Shown here piece by piece: positions 1 to 7,061 of a stretch of DNA of 13,491 nucleotides. The notes under the pieces were generated by a model. The model was not told the DNA's origin and searched no databases. It was given only the letters and a program-made list of their open reading frames with translations. Position 1 is the first letter of the stretch, and each line of letters opens with the position of its first letter. Location of the stretch: NCBI GenBank assembly GCA_016929795.1, contig JAFGIA010000004.1, positions 1 to 13,491 of the forward strand. The letters run 5' to 3'. The translations under genes were made by a program, and so were the position numbers. This DNA comes from Anaerolineae bacterium. GTDB taxonomy: Bacteria > Chloroflexota > Anaerolineae > JAAYZQ01.

Positions 1-22
1 ATCATCTCAATAAAGGGGGAAA

Positions 23-57
23 GTTGGGGTGTGTGCGGTGCCCGCACACACCCCAAC
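23..57. repeat. 16-bp perfect inverted repeat (hairpin) upstream of his leader
   Basis: Arms 23-38 and 42-57 are perfectly complementary around a 3-base loop. No T-run follows on the plus strand. Read on the minus strand, the stem is followed by short T and C tracts (CTTTCCCCCTTT). It may terminate a gene lying to the left, insulating the his promoter from it, or be a dispersed palindromic element. Its role cannot be settled from the window. Confidence 0.6.
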
Positions 58-84
58 CCCCGATTGTTGAGCAGATACGGGTTC

Positions 85-113
85 TGGACAAAATGAGGGG
101 CGCGTGCTATAAT
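85..113 (+). promoter_or_regulatory. Sigma70-type promoter of the his operon
   Basis: TGGACA (85-90) and TATAAT (108-113) are separated by exactly 17 bp. A TG one base before the -10 (105-106) makes an extended -10 element. The expected transcription start is near 119-121, about 15 nt before the leader-peptide ATG. It is the only strong promoter seen before hisZ and fits as the driver of the whole plus-strand operon. Confidence 0.8.
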
Positions 114-134
114 TGAATATGTCGATAGACGGCG

Positions 135-242
135 ATGAACGAGAAACAGAGGCAGGAGACGAACCGAGAGCAGGGCGTGACGTGCCAGGGTGAGACCCGG
201 CGCCGGGCCTGCGCGTTTGCGCTCCACCATCATCATACGTAG
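135..242 (+). CDS. hisL: Putative histidine operon leader peptide (35 aa, four consecutive His)
   Basis: A small ORF from ATG 135 to TAG 240-242. It ends in Ala-Leu-His-His-His-His-Thr, the His codons being CAC CAT CAT CAT at 225-236. It starts about 15 nt after the predicted transcription start and ends exactly where a long hairpin begins; an intrinsic terminator follows. In known attenuators the ribosome senses charged tRNA-His by its speed over such codons. Three of the four codons are CAT, whereas His codons in the downstream genes are mostly CAC. No clear Shine-Dalgarno precedes ATG 135, so the start is uncertain; GTG 177 is an in-frame alternative. The C-terminal His run and stop do not depend on that choice. 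The product is expected to be regulatory only. No protein homology is claimed. Confidence 0.72.
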   Translation: MNEKQRQETNREQGVTCQGETRRRACAFALHHHHT

Positions 243-293
243 GACGAGACCTGATACCCGGCAGGGCAGACGCGCCTGCCACAGGCCTCGTCC
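242..293 (+). promoter_or_regulatory. Long interrupted hairpin of the his attenuator
   Basis: Three nested stems are seen: 242-248 with 287-293 (7 bp, GGACGAG/CTCGTCC), 250-253 with 282-285 (4 bp), and 260-265 with 275-280 (6 bp). The 5' arm starts at the last base of the leader-peptide stop codon, so a ribosome paused on the His codons or at the stop would cover it. Alternative pairings are possible. Bases 284-288 can pair with 298-302, which would disrupt the terminator; 208-212 can pair with 261-265, and 211-215 with 271-275. Which pairings matter is an inference. Confidence 0.6.
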
Positions 294-298
294 CAAAA

Positions 299-324
299 GG
301 CTGGTCAACAGACCGGTCTTTTTT
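299..324 (+). terminator. Intrinsic terminator of the his attenuator
   Basis: Stem 299-306 pairs with 311-318 (8 bp including two G-U wobbles) around loop AACA, followed by TTTTTT (319-324). An A-run at 295-298 can extend the stem into the T-run. It lies between the leader peptide and hisZ, whose ATG is at 339, so read-through must be regulated for the operon to be expressed. Confidence 0.8.
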
Positions 325-338
325 ATTGTCGAGGTGCT

Positions 339-1634
339 ATGGGACCTATCACAGAGACGGCTCTGACGATCACGCACAGCCAGCTACCGGACGGCGTGCA
401 GGACCGCTTCCTCGCCGAGGCGGTCCGGCGGCGGCAGGTGGAGCAGCGCCTGCGCGACTGCTTCACGGGCTGGGGCTACACCGAGGTCATCCCGCCGACG
501 TTCGAGTACTATGACAACCTATCGGTGGGCGCCGGGCAGCGGCTGCAGCAGGCGATGTACCGCTTTTTCGACCAGCGCGGCCGCACGCTGGCGCTGCGCG
601 CCGACTTTACGCCGCAGATCGCGCGCATCGCCGCCACCAAGCTCTTTGACCAGCCAATGCCGCTGCGCCTGTGCTACCTGGGCAGCCTGTTCCGCGCAGA
701 GGAGCCACAGGCGGGGCGCCAGCGTGAATTCACCCAGGCAGGCGTGGAATTGGTGGGCGCCGGCACGCCAGCAGCCGACGCAGAGGTGGTGGCGCTGGCT
801 GCGGCAGCGATCGAGGCGCTCGGCATCGACGGCTTTCAGATCAACCTGGGGCAGATGGCCTTCTTTCGCGCGCTCACGGGTGACCTGCCACGCGAGGCAC
901 TGGCCTCCATCCGGGACGCGATCGACCACAAGAATCGTGTGCGCCTGGCAGAAGCGACAGCCGGGCTGGACGAGGGGCGACGCACACTGCTGCAGCGCCT
1001 GCCCGACCTGGTCGGCGGGCCAGAGGTGGTGGATGAGGCGCGCGGGCTGGCTGCGGCGGTCGGGCCGGCAGAGGCAGCGCTCGGCGCGCTCGAGCGCCTG
1101 GTCCAGGTGCACGCCAGGCTGGTGGCGTGGGGTGTGGCGGGCCGGATCGTCCTCGACCTGGGAGAGGTGCGCGGCATGGACTATTACACGGGCATCACCT
1201 TTCGGGGGGTGGCGCCAGGGCTCGGCTGGCCCCTGGTGAGCGGCGGGCGCTACGACGACCTGATCGCTCACTTTGGCCGGCCGATGCCAGCGGTGGGTAT
1301 GGGGCTGAGCGTGGGGCGCGCGCTGCTGGTGGGGGCAGGCGGCGAGGTGGGGCGTCTGGCAGCGGATGTGCTGGTGCACGCCTGTAGCAGGGGGGATTGC
1401 CTGGTGCTCGTCCAGGCGCTGCGCAAGCGAGGGTGCAGGGTCAAGGTGGACGTGCTCGGGCTGGACGACGCGGGCCTGGCCGAGGCGGCGCGACAGCGCG
1501 GCATCCCACGCACGCTGCGGTGCACCGGCGACGGGTGGCGGCTGGCGGACGGGGGAGAGGAGAGGGTCGTGACGCGTGAGACGTTGCTGTGCGAGGTGGG
1601 CAGATGGCGGAATGGGCAAGGAGGAGCGCGGTGA
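339..1634 (+). CDS. hisZ: ATP phosphoribosyltransferase regulatory subunit HisZ
   Basis: 431 aa, a histidyl-tRNA synthetase paralogue that lacks the anticodon-binding domain. In organisms with short HisG it forms a hetero-octamer with HisG and carries histidine feedback control of the first pathway step. Visible blocks are the class II motif-1 region GWGYTEVIPPTFEYYD (about 44-59), RADFTPQIARIA (87-98), RLCYLGSLFR (110-119), REFTQAGVELVG (129-140), and the C-terminal catalytic-fold block DYYTGITF...SGGRYDDL...PAVGMGLSVGR (about 280-330). Pairing with a short HisG next door argues for HisZ over a true HisRS. GAGG at 331-334 precedes the ATG closely. It is the first structural gene after the attenuator, and its TGA overlaps the hisG start by 4 bp. 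Confidence 0.93.
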   Translation: MGPITETALTITHSQLPDGVQDRFLAEAVRRRQVEQRLRDCFTGWGYTEVIPPTFEYYDNLSVGAGQRLQQAMYRFFDQRGRTLALRADFTPQIARIAATKLFDQPMPLRLCYLGSLFRAEEPQAGRQREFTQAGVELVGAGTPAADAEVVALAAAAIEALGIDGFQINLGQMAFFRALTGDLPREALASIRDAIDHKNRVRLAEATAGLDEGRRTLLQRLPDLVGGPEVVDEARGLAAAVGPAEAALGALERLVQVHARLVAWGVAGRIVLDLGEVRGMDYYTGITFRGVAPGLGWPLVSGGRYDDLIAHFGRPMPAVGMGLSVGRALLVGAGGEVGRLAADVLVHACSRGDCLVLVQALRKRGCRVKVDVLGLDDAGLAEAARQRGIPRTLRCTGDGWRLADGGEERVVTRETLLCEVGRWRNGQGGAR

Positions 1635-2299
1635 CAGAGCTTTTGACGGTCGCGCTGCCCAAGGGCCGGCTGTTCGAGCGGGCGGCGGCCCTGTTCCGGA
1701 GGCTTGGGTGGCAGTGCGACCTGGGGAACGGCTCACGCCAGCTCGTGGTGACAGAGGAAGGGGCGCAAGGTGACGAGGCACTGCGCCTTCTGCTGGTCAA
1801 GCCTTCCGACGTGCCGGTGTATGTCGAGTATGGTGCTGCCGACCTGGGGATCGTGGGGCAGGATGCGCTGTGGGAGAGTGGGCGCGACATGTACGAGCCA
1901 CTACCGTTGGGGTTCGGGCAGTGCCGGCTGGTGGTGGCGGGCACGCCGTCGCAGCGCAACCGCGACTTTTGCCTGGCGACCGGCTTGCGCGTGGCGACCA
2001 AGTACCCCCGCCTAGCGCGCGGATACTTTCAAGAGCGCGGGCTGTCGATCGAGGTGATCCCACTGTCGGGATCGATCGAGCTGGCGCCGCTGGTCGGGCT
2101 GGCGGACCTACTGGTGGACGTGGTGGAGACGGGGCGCACGCTGCGCGACAATGGCCTGGTGGAGCTGGCAGAGGTGGTGCAGTGCCGGGCGACCGTCGTG
2201 GTAAACCGCGTCGCACACCGGCTGCGGCTGGCCCAGATGCGTGACATGTTGGCGCGGCTGGAGGAGGCAGACCGTGCCCTGTTTAGGAGCGGTGGATAA
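1631..2299 (+). CDS. hisG: ATP phosphoribosyltransferase, short form (HisG)
   Basis: 222 aa. It catalyses the first committed step: ATP + PRPP to phosphoribosyl-ATP. Blocks seen are LPKGRLFERA (9-18), EYGAADLGIVGQDAL (66-80), RVATKYPRLARGYF (120-133), SGSIELAPLVGLADLLVD (146-163) and the PRPP-binding loop DVVETGRTLRDN (163-174). The protein ends soon after this core, without the roughly 80-residue regulatory domain of long HisG. It is therefore the short form that needs HisZ. I chose GTG 1631 because AAGGAGGAG (1618-1626) lies at ideal spacing and GTGA overlaps the hisZ stop; ATG 1604 and an earlier in-frame start would add only non-conserved residues. Translational coupling should keep HisZ and HisG in balance. 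Confidence 0.94.
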   Translation: MTELLTVALPKGRLFERAAALFRRLGWQCDLGNGSRQLVVTEEGAQGDEALRLLLVKPSDVPVYVEYGAADLGIVGQDALWESGRDMYEPLPLGFGQCRLVVAGTPSQRNRDFCLATGLRVATKYPRLARGYFQERGLSIEVIPLSGSIELAPLVGLADLLVDVVETGRTLRDNGLVELAEVVQCRATVVVNRVAHRLRLAQMRDMLARLEEADRALFRSGG

Positions 2300-2319
2300 C
2301 GAGCGAGAAGGAGGAGGGC

Positions 2320-3648
2320 GTGACGATACGGATCGTGGAGGGGATAAAGGCTGGACGTGAGCACGTGGCGCGGCTAAGGAAAGCGCCGGAGCGCATGCTG
2401 CCCGAGGGTGTGGCGATGCGGCTGCGCCAGGTGTTTGGCGCCGATCTTTTGGCGGAAGAGGCGGTGGCGACCATCGTGCGCGACGTGCGGCACGGAGGCG
2501 ATGCGGCACTGCGCGACTATACACGGCGTATCGATGGTGTCTCGCCCGGCAGGCTGTGGGTGGGCGCAGGCGAGATCGAAGCGGCGTACAGGGCAGCGCC
2601 GGCAGATCTGCGCGGGGCGCTGCACCTGGCAGCGGGGCGCATCCGCGCCTTTCACGAGCGCGAGCCGTGGCAGTCGTGGCTGGAGTGGGACGGCGAAGGG
2701 GATGCGCTGGGGCAGGCGATCCGGCCAGTGCAGCGCGCGGGCGTGTACGTACCCGGCGGCACGGCGGCCTATCCCTCCTCGCTCCTGATGGCTGTGGTGC
2801 CGGCGCAGGTAGCGGGGGTGGCCGAGATCGTGGTCACGACGCCGCCGGGGCCAGAGGGCAGCGGCGCGGCGGCGATCCTGGCCGCGGCGCACGTGGTGGG
2901 CCTGGAGCGTGTGTTCCTGGCGGGCGGGGCGCAGGCGATTGCCGCGCTGGCGTACGGCACAGAGAGCGTGCCGCGCGTCGACAAGATCGTGGGGGCCGGC
3001 GGACTGTTCGTGACGCTGGCGAAAAAGCTGGTGTACGGCGACGTGGGCATCGACGGGCTGTACGGGCCGACGGAGACGCTGCTGATCGCCGACGACAATG
3101 CCGACCCGACGCTGGTGGCTGCCGACCTGCTGGCCCAGGCAGAACATGACCCGCTGGCGACGGCGCTGCTCGTCACGCCGTCGGCGAGGGTGGCAAAGGC
3201 GGTGCAGGCGGAGGTGGGGCGGCAGTGCGTGCGGCTCGAGCGGGAGCAGATCGTGGTCGAGTCGCTGCAGGGCCAGGGCGCGATCCTGCTCGTGGCCAAC
3301 CTGGACGAAGCGCTCGACGTGGCAAACGAGTATGCCCCGGAGCACCTGTGCCTGTTGGTGGCGGATCCGTGGTCGCTGGTGGGGCGGGTGCGGAACGCGG
3401 GCGGCATCTTTGTGGGCGAGGGATCGCCGGAAGCGCTGGGTGATTACGTGGTGGGGCCGAGCCATGTAATGCCGACGGGTGGCACGGCGCGGTTTGGATC
3501 GCCGCTGCACGTGCGCGATTTTCTCAAAGTGACAAGCATTTTCGCAGTTGGGCGTGAGACGGCGCGCAAGCTGGGGCCGATGGCGGAAACGATGGCGCGT
3601 GCCGAGGGGCTGACGGCACACGCCGCAGCGGTGGCAGCGCGAAAGTGA
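2320..3648 (+). CDS. hisD: Histidinol dehydrogenase (HisD)
   Basis: 442 aa, the usual full length. It oxidises L-histidinol to L-histidine in two NAD-dependent steps using zinc. Expected zinc ligands are visible: Q273 and H276 (QAEHD), D375 (LGDY) and H434 (LTAHAAAV). The catalytic Glu-His pair is E341-H342 (YAPEHL). Cofactor-fold blocks include AGVYVPGGTAAYPSSLLM (140-157) and VDKIVGAGGLFVTLAKK (220-236). The last block reads GAGGLF where most HisD proteins have GPGN(I/Y)(Y/F), and the signature reads YGPTET where AGPSE is common. All catalytic residues remain, so activity is expected. GTG 2320 is supported by AAGGAGGAGGG (2308-2318). It follows hisG by 20 bp. Confidence 0.93.
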   Translation: MTIRIVEGIKAGREHVARLRKAPERMLPEGVAMRLRQVFGADLLAEEAVATIVRDVRHGGDAALRDYTRRIDGVSPGRLWVGAGEIEAAYRAAPADLRGALHLAAGRIRAFHEREPWQSWLEWDGEGDALGQAIRPVQRAGVYVPGGTAAYPSSLLMAVVPAQVAGVAEIVVTTPPGPEGSGAAAILAAAHVVGLERVFLAGGAQAIAALAYGTESVPRVDKIVGAGGLFVTLAKKLVYGDVGIDGLYGPTETLLIADDNADPTLVAADLLAQAEHDPLATALLVTPSARVAKAVQAEVGRQCVRLEREQIVVESLQGQGAILLVANLDEALDVANEYAPEHLCLLVADPWSLVGRVRNAGGIFVGEGSPEALGDYVVGPSHVMPTGGTARFGSPLHVRDFLKVTSIFAVGRETARKLGPMAETMARAEGLTAHAAAVAARK

Positions 3649-3689
3649 TGCGTGATGCGCAGAGTTACGCATCACATATCACGCACCAC
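3645..3689. repeat. TGATGCG direct and inverted repeat in the hisD-hisC gap
   Basis: TGATGCG occurs twice head to tail (3646-3652, 3653-3659) and then in inverted form. Arms 3652-3659 and 3668-3675 are a perfect 8-bp inverted repeat. Arms 3645-3656 and 3678-3689 match at 11 of 12 positions. The repeat includes the hisD stop codon. There is no T-run, so it does not look like a terminator. It could affect mRNA processing within the operon or be an intergenic repeat insertion. Confidence 0.6.
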
Positions 3690-3707
3690 GTCGATGGGAG
3701 GGCGTGA

Positions 3708-5465
3708 ATGAACGTGGAAGACCTGTTCTGCAGCCACGTACACAGTTTGCAGCCATACGAGCCGCCCGATTGGGAGGGACTGGCGGCGCGGGCGGGGATC
3801 GCGCCAGGTGATCTGGTGCGGCTGAACGCGAACGAGAACCATTTTGGCCCATCGCCGCGGGCAGTGCAGGCGCTGGCGGAGTATAGGGGGTACGGGTTGT
3901 ACCCTGAGTATGGGGTGCTGAAGAGGGCGGTGGCGCGGTATGCGGGCGTGGCGGCAGAGAACGTGGTGGTGGGCAATGGGAGCGACGAGCTGATCGACCT
4001 GGTGGTACGGCTGTTCGTCGAGCCGGGTGAAGGCGGCATCGTGTGCCCCCCTGCGTTCGGCAGCTATTCGATCAGCACGCTGGCGCACCGCGGGCAGGTG
4101 CTGAATGTGCCGCTGCAGCGCGATTTCACCGTGGACGTGGACGGGATCGAGGCACTGGTGAGTTCGGGTGAGGCGAGCGCACGCCCCAAGCTGCTGTTCG
4201 TGACGTCGCCGGGCAATCCGGATGGGCAGAGCGTGCCCCTCGACACTATCCGCCGGCTGCTGGCGCTGCCGATCGCCGTGGTGGTGGACCAGGCGTACGT
4301 CGAATTCGGGGGCGAGAGCGCAGCGCCACTGATCGCAGAGCATCCGAAGCTGGTGGTGCTGCGCAGTGTGAGCAAGTGGGCAGGGCTGGCGGGGCTGCGC
4401 TTTGGCTACGCATTGGCGGCCCGGCCTGTAGCCGCAGCGCTCGATCGGATCCGCCCGGTGTACAACGTCAATGCCGCGGCCATTACCGCTGTGCTGGCGA
4501 CGCTGGAAGATGAGGCGTACGTGCGCAACATGCCGGTGCGGGTCGCCGCCGAGCGGGCGCGATTGCAGAGCGCGCTGGCAGCGCTGCCGGGCGTGCGTGT
4601 AGTGCCAAGCGAAGCCAATTTTCTCCTGTGCCGGTTCGACGACCGCACGGGCGCCGACGTGGCCGGCGCTCTCGCTAAGCAGGGCATCCTCGTGCGCGCC
4701 TTCTCCGACCCGTCCCTCTCCGACGCGGTGCGCATCACCGTGGGGCGCCCGGAGCAGAATGAGCGAGTGGTCGAGGCGATGGGGAAGGTATTGGGTAGTG
4801 GGTATAGGATAGTGGGTAGTGGGGATTGGGGATTGGATGGGGTAGGAACAGGGCCTCCAGTATTGAGTGTCCCGTGTTCAACGCGGAAGGCGGAGGTGGA
4901 GCGCCGGACGGGGGAGACCGACGCGTGGGTCAACCTAGACCTGGATGGCACCGGGCGGTACGACGTGAACACGGGGCTGGGATTCCTGGACCACATGCTG
5001 GCGCAGGTGGCGGCACACGGGGTGTTCGACCTGGCGGTGGAGGCGCGGGGGGACCTGGAGGTGGATGCGCACCACACGGTCGAAGATGTTGCCATCGCAC
5101 TGGGGCAGGCGCTGGACCGGGCACTGGGGGAAAGGCGCGGGGTGGTGCGCATGGGGCACGCCTACGCGCCGCTCGACGAGGCGCTGGCACGCGTGGTGAT
5201 CGACCTGAGCGGCAGGCCGTACAGTGTGGTCGAGGTGGCGTTCGACGCGCCGCGCCTCGGAGCCATGGACGCGGACCTGGTGATCCACTTTTTGGAGACG
5301 CTGGCAGTGCACGGGCGACTGAGCCTGCACGCGGCTGTGCTTTATGGGCGGAACGATCACCACCGGGCGGAAGCGCTGTTCAAGGCGCTGGGCAGGGCGC
5401 TGGCTGCCGCCACGCGCTTCGATCCGCGGCGCGGCGGCGTGCCGTCGACGAAAGGGGTGTTGTAA
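3708..5465 (+). CDS. hisCB: HisC-HisB fusion: histidinol-phosphate aminotransferase / imidazoleglycerol-phosphate dehydratase
   Basis: 585 aa, two complete enzymes in one frame. Residues 1-360 are a PLP aminotransferase (HisC): [11 protein letters not shown] (40-50), [14 protein letters not shown] (86-99), SPGNPDG (167-173), [11 protein letters not shown] (191-201), [14 protein letters not shown] (220-233) with the likely PLP lysine K223, and [11 protein letters not shown] (341-351). Residues about 391-585 are His[15 protein letters not shown] (403-416), GLGFLDHML (423-431), metal site HHTVED (455-460), DLSGRPY (499-505), HH pair in [17 protein letters not shown] (549-565), and the C-terminal PSTKG. 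HisB makes the imidazole-acetol phosphate that HisC transaminates, so the fused steps are consecutive though reversed in order. The linker (about 361-390) is encoded by a G-rich repeat. ATG 3708 has GGGAGGG at 3696-3702. An in-frame TTG at 4863 could start HisB separately, but no good ribosome-binding site precedes it. Confidence 0.92.
   Translation: MNVEDLFCSHVHSLQPYEPPDWEGLAARAGIAPGDLVRLNANENHFGPSPRAVQALAEYRGYGLYPEYGVLKRAVARYAGVAAENVVVGNGSDELIDLVVRLFVEPGEGGIVCPPAFGSYSISTLAHRGQVLNVPLQRDFTVDVDGIEALVSSGEASARPKLLFVTSPGNPDGQSVPLDTIRRLLALPIAVVVDQAYVEFGGESAAPLIAEHPKLVVLRSVSKWAGLAGLRFGYALAARPVAAALDRIRPVYNVNAAAITAVLATLEDEAYVRNMPVRVAAERARLQSALAALPGVRVVPSEANFLLCRFDDRTGADVAGALAKQGILVRAFSDPSLSDAVRITVGRPEQNERVVEAMGKVLGSGYRIVGSGDWGLDGVGTGPPVLSVPCSTRKAEVERRTGETDAWVNLDLDGTGRYDVNTGLGFLDHMLAQVAAHGVFDLAVEARGDLEVDAHHTVEDVAIALGQALDRALGERRGVVRMGHAYAPLDEALARVVIDLSGRPYSVVEVAFDAPRLGAMDADLVIHFLETLAVHGRLSLHAAVLYGRNDHHRAEALFKALGRALAAATRFDPRRGGVPSTKGVL
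4793..4842 (+). repeat. G-rich TAGTGGG/GATTGGG repeat encoding the HisC-HisB linker
   Basis: G-runs occur at 4793-4795, 4800-4802, 4814-4816, 4821-4824, 4828-4831 and 4839-4842, separated mostly by TAGT or ATT. The last four runs have loops of 4, 3 and 7 bases, which fits the usual G-quadruplex motif on the coding strand. The repeat starts just past the conserved end of HisC (AMGKVL) and is open only in the fusion frame; TAG stops appear in another frame. It resembles intergenic repeat DNA, not conserved coding sequence. Confidence 0.75.
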
Positions 5466-5466
5466 G

Positions 5467-7050
5467 GTGAAAGCGATTTTGAGTGTGTCGGACAAGGCAG
5501 GGCTGGAGCAGCTCGGCCGCGGGCTGGCGGCGCTGGGATTCGAGATCTATGCCACCGGGGGCACGCTGCGCGCGCTGGCGGCTGCCGACGTGCCGGCGGA
5601 GGCGGTGAGCGCGCTAACGGGAATGCCCGAGATCCTGGAGGGCAGGGTCAAGACGGTGCACCCGGCGGTGCACGCAGGGCTGCTGGCGCGGCGCGACGTG
5701 GCGGCCGACATGGAGGAGCTGGCGCGGCACGGGCTGGGGGCGATCGACCTGGTGGCGGTCAACCTCTATCCCTTCGAGGCGACGGTCGCCAGGCGCGATG
5801 CGACGGTGGATGCGGCATTGGCGCAGATCGACATCGGCGGGCCGGCGATGCTGCGGGCGGCGGCCAAGAATTACCAGGCGGTGCTGCCGCTGTGCGAGCC
5901 GGCAGATTACGAGGCAGCCCTTGGCGCGCTGCGCAACCCGGACGAGGCAGGCCCTGCCTTCCGGCGGCGGCTGGCGACGAAGGCATTCCGGCACGTGGCA
6001 GTGTACGACGCGCTGATCGCAGCCTATCTCGGCGCGGGCGAGGCGGCGTGGCCCGACGAGCTGGCGCTGCCCCTGCGGAAGGTGGAGGCGCTGCGCTACG
6101 GGGAGAATCCACGGCAGCGCGCGGCGTTCTATGCCACGGGGGAGCCAGGCAGGGTTGAGCGAAGCGGCATCGCGGCAGCGGAGCAGCTCCAGGGCAAACC
6201 GCTGTCGTACACCAACCTGCTCGACGCCGACGCGGCGCGTGCCGCGGTCTCGGACCTGCCCGCCGCCGCGGTAGCGATCGTCAAGCACACGAACCCGTGT
6301 GGACTGGCGCAGTGCGACGAGGCGCTGCTTGCGTACGAGCTGGCGCTGGCGGGGGATCCACTGGCGGCGTTTGGCGGCGTGGTGGCGGTGAATGTGCCTG
6401 TGGACGAGGCATTGGCGCGGCGGCTAACAGCGCGCTTTTACGAGATCGTCGTCGCCCCGGGGTTCAACCCCGAGGCGCTGGCGATCCTGGCAGCGCGCCC
6501 GGACCTGCGCGTGCTGGCAGTGCCGGTGCAGGACCAGGCAGGGGGGCCAGCACTGGTGTGGCGGCCGGCACTGGTGTGGCGGAGCGTGAGCGGGGGGATG
6601 CTGGTGCAAGAGGAGGACAGGGTAGAGGAGGGCGAGGTGGCACAGGGCAGGGTGGTGACGCGCCGCACGCCCGACGCTGCCGAGTGGGCAGGGCTCGAGT
6701 TCGCCTGGCGCGCGGTGCGCCACGTGCGCTCAAACGCGATCGTGCTGGCCAAGGGGCAGCCCGACCATGGGCCAGCACACCTGGCCCTGGTGGGCATGGG
6801 CGCCGGGCAGCCGTCGCGGGTGGCGGCGGTCGAGATCGCCGTGGCGCGGGCAGGGGACCGCGCGCCGGGTGCGGTGCTGGCGTCCGACGCCTTCTTTCCA
6901 AAGGCAGACGGGGTCGAAGCTGCGGCGCGGGCCGGGGTGACGGCGATCGTGCAGCCCGGTGGGTCGGTGGGCGACGAGGAGACGATCGCAGCAGCGGATG
7001 CGGCGGGGATGGCGATGGTGTTCACCGGCACACGGCACTTTTTGCATTGA
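5467..7050 (+). CDS. purH: Bifunctional AICAR formyltransferase / IMP cyclohydrolase (PurH)
   Basis: 527 aa, standard length. The C-terminal domain formylates AICAR with 10-formyl-THF, and the N-terminal MGS-like domain closes FAICAR to IMP. N-terminal blocks: ATGGTLRAL (29-37), GRVKTVHPAVHAGLLARRD (59-77), IDLVAVNLYPF (93-103), IDIGGPAMLRAAAKNY (121-136). C-terminal blocks: LRYGENPRQRA (209-219), LQGKPLSYTNLLDADAA (241-257), catalytic K273-H274 in KHTNPCG, GDPLAAFGG (296-304), SNAIVLAKG (422-430), and a complete C-terminal VFTGTRHFLH. AICAR is released by HisF/HisH, so PurH here recycles the histidine by-product into purines. GTG 5467 begins the conserved KAILSVSDKAGL and lies 1 bp after the hisCB stop; its ribosome site is weak, so coupling is likely. 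It contains an in-frame 18-bp tandem duplication. Confidence 0.95.
   Translation: MKAILSVSDKAGLEQLGRGLAALGFEIYATGGTLRALAAADVPAEAVSALTGMPEILEGRVKTVHPAVHAGLLARRDVAADMEELARHGLGAIDLVAVNLYPFEATVARRDATVDAALAQIDIGGPAMLRAAAKNYQAVLPLCEPADYEAALGALRNPDEAGPAFRRRLATKAFRHVAVYDALIAAYLGAGEAAWPDELALPLRKVEALRYGENPRQRAAFYATGEPGRVERSGIAAAEQLQGKPLSYTNLLDADAARAAVSDLPAAAVAIVKHTNPCGLAQCDEALLAYELALAGDPLAAFGGVVAVNVPVDEALARRLTARFYEIVVAPGFNPEALAILAARPDLRVLAVPVQDQAGGPALVWRPALVWRSVSGGMLVQEEDRVEEGEVAQGRVVTRRTPDAAEWAGLEFAWRAVRHVRSNAIVLAKGQPDHGPAHLALVGMGAGQPSRVAAVEIAVARAGDRAPGAVLASDAFFPKADGVEAAARAGVTAIVQPGGSVGDEETIAAADAAGMAMVFTGTRHFLH
6547..6582 (+). repeat. 18-bp in-frame tandem duplication inside purH
   Basis: Two adjacent 18-bp units (6547-6564, 6565-6582) differ at one base (CCAGCACTGG versus CCGGCACTGG at their starts). 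Each encodes Pro-Ala-Leu-Val-Trp-Arg, giving the hexapeptide twice at residues 361-372. The duplication precedes the conserved VSGGMLVQ segment, within a part of PurH that varies in length. The frame is intact. Confidence 0.85.
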
Positions 7051-7061
7051 CGGGAGAGGGC

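Noticed and set aside
120..338. T-box riboswitch as the his operon leader
   Set aside because: No T-box consensus (AGGGTGGNACCGCG-like) was found, whereas a His-codon leader ORF and a terminator are clear.
519..1781. 420-codon minus-strand frame opposite hisZ and hisG
   Set aside because: It is antisense to well-recognised genes, has a biased Pro/Arg/Ser/His-rich composition and no recognisable domain; GC-rich coding DNA leaves such frames open.
2374..3675. 433-codon minus-strand frame opposite hisD
   Set aside because: Same pattern: an antisense shadow rich in Arg and His with no domain and no ribosome site.
4826..5470. 214-codon frame overlapping the HisB half
   Set aside because: It is an out-of-frame shadow; the conserved HisB motifs are all in the hisCB frame.
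6297..7061. Long plus-strand frame running through purH into hisH
   Set aside because: Before 7062 it is an out-of-frame reading of purH, Gly/Arg/Ala-rich; only the part from ATG 7062 is HisH.
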